11,109 nucleotides of DNA from Nephromyces sp. MM_2019 (taxonomy: Eukaryota; Apicomplexa; Aconoidasida; Nephromycida): NCBI GenBank assembly GCA_015657535.1, contig JADHZB010000516.1, positions 1-11,109 on the forward strand, written 5' to 3'. Shown in pieces: positions 8,146 to 11,109 of the stretch (its first letter is position 1; every line of letters begins with the position of its first letter). The notes beneath the pieces were generated by a model. That model saw only the letters and a list, made by a program, of their open reading frames with translations. It ran no database searches and was not told where the DNA came from. A program made the position numbers and the translations under genes.

Positions 8146-8166
8146 TGTGTGTGTGTGTGTGTGTGT
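8146..8166. repeat. (TG)n microsatellite
   Basis: This is an uninterrupted run of about ten TG units in GT-rich flanking DNA. Confidence 0.95.
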
Positions 8167-8332
8167 ATGTGCTTCGCTCTCATATGCTATGCTCTGATGT
8201 ACATTGGGGTTTTAATGTGTGGTTCTAAACATGTTTACCTGTCTGTATTGTCAAGGTATCTCTCTATCTCAGTCTGTTTCATATACTATCCTTGGATTAT
8301 CGGAATTGATTACCTTTCACACACAAAGACGT

Positions 8333-8522
8333 AAATACAAACTCCCATAAAAACACGCACACGCTCATGCACGTTCATCAAATGCACACACTCACGGGCA
8401 CATGCATACACTCATCGACACTTACAGTAACACACACCACACACTCACATACACACAAACACACACACCAATATACCCACAACTCAAACAAGAAACAGGC
8501 ACCCATGACACACACACTGTTC
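8333..8522. repeat. CA-rich simple-sequence block upstream of the FAIM-like gene
   Basis: This is irregular CACACA/CACTCA sequence on the + strand, ending about 80 bases before the proposed FAIM-like start codon. It may lie in the promoter or 5' UTR, but I see no defined promoter element. Confidence 0.85.
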
Positions 8523-8601
8523 CACTCCTGTGCAGAAGCTCAAACTAGTGAAGACGAATAGCTGACAGCACTCATTTAAGAAAGAGGTAAGACCAGGCTC
8601 A

Positions 8602-10083
8602 ATGAAGGACATCATGGGTTTAGAGCATCTGAGAACGCCCGATATCTCCCCTAAAGATGGTACCATACAGGCCTTAGAGTATAGAATGGAGACTGTGGGT
8701 GGGAAACTGAAGGAAACCAAGGCAAAGCATATCTGGGTAGGCTAACTTGGTGGTAAGGTTGTGTGTGTATGTGCGTGGTTGAATGTGCCGATGAAATTTT
8801 ACTGGTGTAGGTAAGCTTTGTGTGTTGGGTTTGGTGTGTTTAGATCCTGAGTTTGCTGAGATCCTGGCGCGTTAGGGCCCTGGGTGTGTTTGAAACCCTC
8901 AGCATGTTCTGAACTTGTGTATGCTGAGCACCGTCCTCTGTATGTTCCTTGCTTGTGCGTATGCTAAGATCTTCAAGTGTATTCCAAACTCGTGTGTGTT
9001 TCAAACTAGTGTGTGCTGAGATCTTCGGTGTGTGATGAGATTCCATGCACTCTGCATGCTTCCGAATCTCCATTCAGCTTCTAGTGTGTGTTATTCTTCA
9101 TACTATGAAGAGATTTTGCTTCACATAGAGGGTGAATAGCCTTCATGGGCTCTGAAAGCTCATAGTTTCGAGTAGATAAATCATGTGCTGAAAGTGAAGA
9201 TGCTGCTTCAAAACAATTTTTCATGAATGTATATATCCTGGACTTCATGTAGGAGCTTCAACGTAGCCTAGCCATTTATCTGGTGAGTAGTATTATCCAG
9301 TGTGTGTGAGGAAGCTCTGAAGTGGGAGCAATCAATCTATTAGAGGGTTGTAAAGCCTAGCTTAAAGCTATGTTCAGTTGATGATGGGGCTTTTTTCAGG
9401 CTTTGAAGGCATTTTGTTGAGTTCTGTCATTATGTGTGTGTGAAAACCTTTTTTAGTTCTTTTATTGTTGGGGAACTTCTCGCAAAGCGGTGGAATCCTT
9501 CATACTCATCATCTTCTTGTTATTGCTCTTTTCACTTTTCATCGTCATCTTCTTCATCTTCTTCATCTTCTTCATCTCCCTTCCTGAATCATCTCATTGG
9601 TTCATGATACAATCCTATCACTCTGCTGTGTAGAAGCGCACACATACATACACGCACATCCCCACCTGCACATAATACCCTCCGGCCAACGCACAGGTAC
9701 TCACTTACCCGCCTGTACATACACACCCACACACACGAAAACGCCCCAAATACCCTGATTTCCCCCCTTTTTATCAGGAAAAGATGTGTGTGCAGCATAC
9801 CTTCTGCGTCCTTGATGCTCTCTCTGTTTTGCATCTATGCGGGCGTAATTTCTCGCATCTTTCTTCAGTACTTCTCAGTGTTCAACAGCGTACACTTTTC
9901 GGTTTCATTGAGAATCTCATCTCTTCATCTTCTGCTAAAAACGCTGATTTTCTTCTCATCTTCATCTTTCCTACAGAAAGTTAGGATACAAGATGGTGTT
10001 TATAACATTGAATTCTGGGATTCTAGGATATCTGGGAAGAAGAAATTGGCTATCAACGGCACAGTGGTGTTGCAGCAAGTAGT
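8602..10083 (+). CDS. FAIM-like protein (Fas apoptotic inhibitory molecule family), N-terminal part (join 8602..8736, 9977..10083; 3' partial)
   Basis: FAIM is a soluble beta-sandwich protein that protects animal cells from death signals and protein aggregation; its role in protists is unknown. Exon 1 gives 45 residues, polar and probably helical, ending KLKETKAKHIW, with a donor TGG|GTAGGC. Exon 2 follows a strong pyrimidine tract and CTACAG, opens with KVRIQDGVYNIEFWDSRISG and reaches LAINGTVVLQQV before the donor GTAAGT at 10084. Joined in phase 0, this rebuilds the FAIM N-terminal pattern W-x-V-x-x-x-D-G-x-x-x-I-E-F, five residues, S-G-K, then a hydrophobic strand and (D/N)-G, with Trp at the expected place. 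Exon 2 ends in phase 2, so about 100 further residues should follow. The start is uncertain: ATG 8602 is the first in frame, and ATG 8614 has the better context (A at -3, G at +4). The frame also continues upstream to an ACAG at 8568, so an additional 5' exon is possible. Confidence 0.62.
8820..9070. repeat. Degenerate GT-rich minisatellite
   Basis: Divergent copies of a unit resembling GTGTGCTGAGATCTT, and of a second word like GTGTTTCAAACT, recur irregularly (for example near 8855, 8925, 8960 and 9010). The minus-strand open frame across it (8840-9073) is explained by this repeat. Confidence 0.55.
9547..9573. repeat. Three perfect ATCTTCTTC units
   Basis: Three identical 9-base units lie within a longer TTC/ATC-rich stretch (9505-9580). 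It is of the same type as the terminal array of the window. Confidence 0.9.
9636..9740. repeat. CA-rich simple-sequence block
   Basis: This is irregular CACACA/CATACA sequence inside the proposed FAIM-like intron, opposite in strand sense to the GT-rich repeat earlier in the same intron. Confidence 0.8.
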
Positions 10084-10693
10084 GTAAGTTAGTGTGTGTA
10101 TGTGTGTGTGGGTCGGTGTTATTTGTTGAGATTTTGGTGTAAAGAGTGTGTTGGGGTGTGTTCATATATTAGTGTGTGTCATTGCGTCTGAGTATTTGTA
10201 AATGTGGGATTCGGGGTGTTTATGTGTGGCTCTGTGGTTGTATTGTCTTTTGAGAGCTTAGATGTGTGTTGCTTGCTGTTGGACTGCGTATTTCGTGTTT
10301 TTAGGTGTGTAGGTATGTGGAGATGTGTGTGTAAGTATAGGTGATTCTTATGTGTGTTAAAAGAGCTTGTGTATATTTTATAGAGTGTTTTAGGTGCGTG
10401 CTTAGATATTCCGCAATGCGACGCTAGCTTTAGCAATGGAGTGATGAGTGTGTGCCTATATTTCGTGTGTTTATGTCATTGTCATTTCCTGTTCTTCAAG
10501 TTCTTTCATGATAAGATGCTTTGAATTTTCTGCTTAAAAGGTCTTCTTTTCCTCTTGTTGACTAGTCGATGCTACTTCAGCTTCTTCAAGTTGATGAACT
10601 TGCCGAAATGTGGTTTTCTGAATTTTTTCCCGAAATTTATAGCTTTCCAGTTCTTTGCCTTTTTTCAGCTTCATCTTCTCCGTACTTTTTAGT
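10084..10693 (+). other. Start of the next FAIM-like intron, GT-rich then T-rich
   Basis: It begins with the GTAAGT donor and is GT-rich to about 10345. A mixed and then pyrimidine-rich stretch follows. Acceptor-like sites occur near 10567 and 10580, but no following segment gives a convincing continuation of the FAIM fold in the required phase. The next exon is therefore probably outside the window. Confidence 0.45.
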
Positions 10694-11109
10694 CATCATC
10701 TTCTTCATCATCTTCATCTTCATCATCTTCATCATCTTCATCTTCTTCATTATCTTCATCATCTTCATCATCTTCATCATCTTCATCATCTTCATCTTCT
10801 TCTTCATCATCTTCATCATCTTCATCTTAATCATCTTCATCTTCATCATCATATTCACCATCTTGATTTTCTTCTTCATCATCATCTTCACTATCTTCAC
10901 CATCATCTTCACCATCTTCACCATCATCTTCATCATCTTCATCATCTTCACCATCTTCATCTTCATCATCTTCATCTTCTTCATCTTCATCATCTTCATC
11001 ATCTTCACCATCTTCATCATCTTCATCATCTTCATCATCTTCACCATCTTCACTATCTTCACCATCATCTTCATCATCTTCACTATCTTCACCATCATCT
11101 TCACCATCT
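10694..11109. repeat. TTC/ATC triplet array running off the right edge
   Basis: More than 400 bases are built from TTC, ATC and ACC/ACT triplets in CATCTT and CATCATCTT arrangements, with interruptions near 10827 and 10851-10872. On the minus strand one frame reads Met/Lys (open throughout) and another reads Asp/Glu/Gly/Ser (open from the edge to a TAA at 10827-10829). It may be non-coding intron or intergenic repeat, or an acidic tract of a minus-strand gene. Confidence 0.9.

Larger units (their letters stand above)
7401..8330. other. Gene-poor block with one uncharacterised open stretch and GT repeats
   Basis: Positions 7499-7782 are open on the + strand for about 94 codons without simple repeat (ATG at 7555). 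They are also largely open on the minus strand. The rest is T-rich, with a perfect hairpin at 7858-7880, GT-rich sequence at 8060-8220 and a (TG)n core at 8146-8166. The hydrophobic Cys/Val frame at 8059-8334 is a repeat artefact. Confidence 0.5.
8737..9976 (+). other. Proposed first intron of the FAIM-like gene
   Basis: This 1,240-base phase-0 intron is inferred from the donor GTAGGC at 8737 and the acceptor TTTCCTACAG at 9967-9976. It holds a degenerate GT-rich repeat (about 8820-9070), three perfect ATCTTCTTC units (9547-9573) and a CA-rich block (9636-9740). No other gene is visible inside it. A 30-base exon-like segment at 9253-9282 would disrupt the FAIM fold if included. Confidence 0.55.

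Noticed and set aside
9253..9282. 30-base exon-like segment (ELQRSLAIYL) with a GTGAGT donor
   Set aside because: Including it would insert ten residues between the FAIM Trp and the following strand, and its acceptor has a weak pyrimidine tract.
10569..10693. Open + strand frame starting MLLQLLQVDELAEMWFSEFF as a continuation of the FAIM-like gene
   Set aside because: It is in the wrong phase for the exon ending at 10083 and runs into the triplet array; the in-phase alternative looks like a pyrimidine tract.
10637..11107. 156-codon Met/Lys minus-strand frame
   Set aside because: It is a direct reading of the TTC/ATC array with no other sequence content.
1..11109. CRISPR arrays, insertion sequences, tRNA/rRNA genes, prokaryotic operons
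   Set aside because: No spaced identical repeats with unique spacers, no transposase frames, no tRNA cloverleaf and no ribosome-binding or operon structure were seen; the splice signals mark this as eukaryotic.

Overview
The window is eukaryotic nuclear DNA, most likely from a unicellular eukaryote. It has spliceosomal introns (GTGAGT, GTAGGC and GTAAGT donors; pyrimidine-rich acceptors ending in CAG/TAG), long gene-poor stretches full of GT/CA, GA/CT and TTC/ATC simple repeats, and a huge low-complexity insertion inside a conserved protein. I see no prokaryotic features, tRNA, rRNA or CRISPR. An alveolate, such as a coccidian-like parasite, would fit the style, but nothing in the sequence fixes the lineage.

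Two genes can be recognised, both on the + strand. (1) Positions 2-2650 are the 3' end of a TRRAP/Tra1-family gene, the giant PIKK-type pseudokinase scaffold of SAGA and NuA4 histone acetyltransferase complexes. One long exon (to 2182) encodes a Gly/Pro/Met tandem repeat, about 390 residues of Ser/Pro/His/Thr-rich low-complexity protein, and then the C-lobe of the pseudokinase domain. A 363-base intron follows, and a last exon (2546-2650) encodes the FATC tail ending in the signature Trp-His-Pro-Trp-Phe. (2) Positions 8602-10083 hold the first part of a FAIM-like gene (Fas apoptotic inhibitory molecule family). An exon ending in Trp at 8736 joins in phase 0, across a 1,240-base intron, to an exon at 9977-10083. 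The remaining exons lie downstream, probably beyond the window.

The roughly 5.9 kb between the genes (2651-8568) contains no recognisable gene. It is a mosaic of GT-rich and CA-rich blocks, purine/pyrimidine-biased DNA and small inverted repeats. A few short open islands have plausible splice borders (6092-6142 +, 4860-4976 -, 7499-7782 +) and could be exons, but none matches a family I know. The window ends in a TTC/ATC array of more than 400 bases, which on the minus strand can be read as an Asp/Glu/Gly/Ser tract of 93 codons.

I found no convincing novel multi-gene system. The most unusual items are the heavily expanded TRRAP pseudokinase domain with its perfect 42-base repeats and an intragenic perfect GC-rich hairpin, and the divergent FAIM-like gene.
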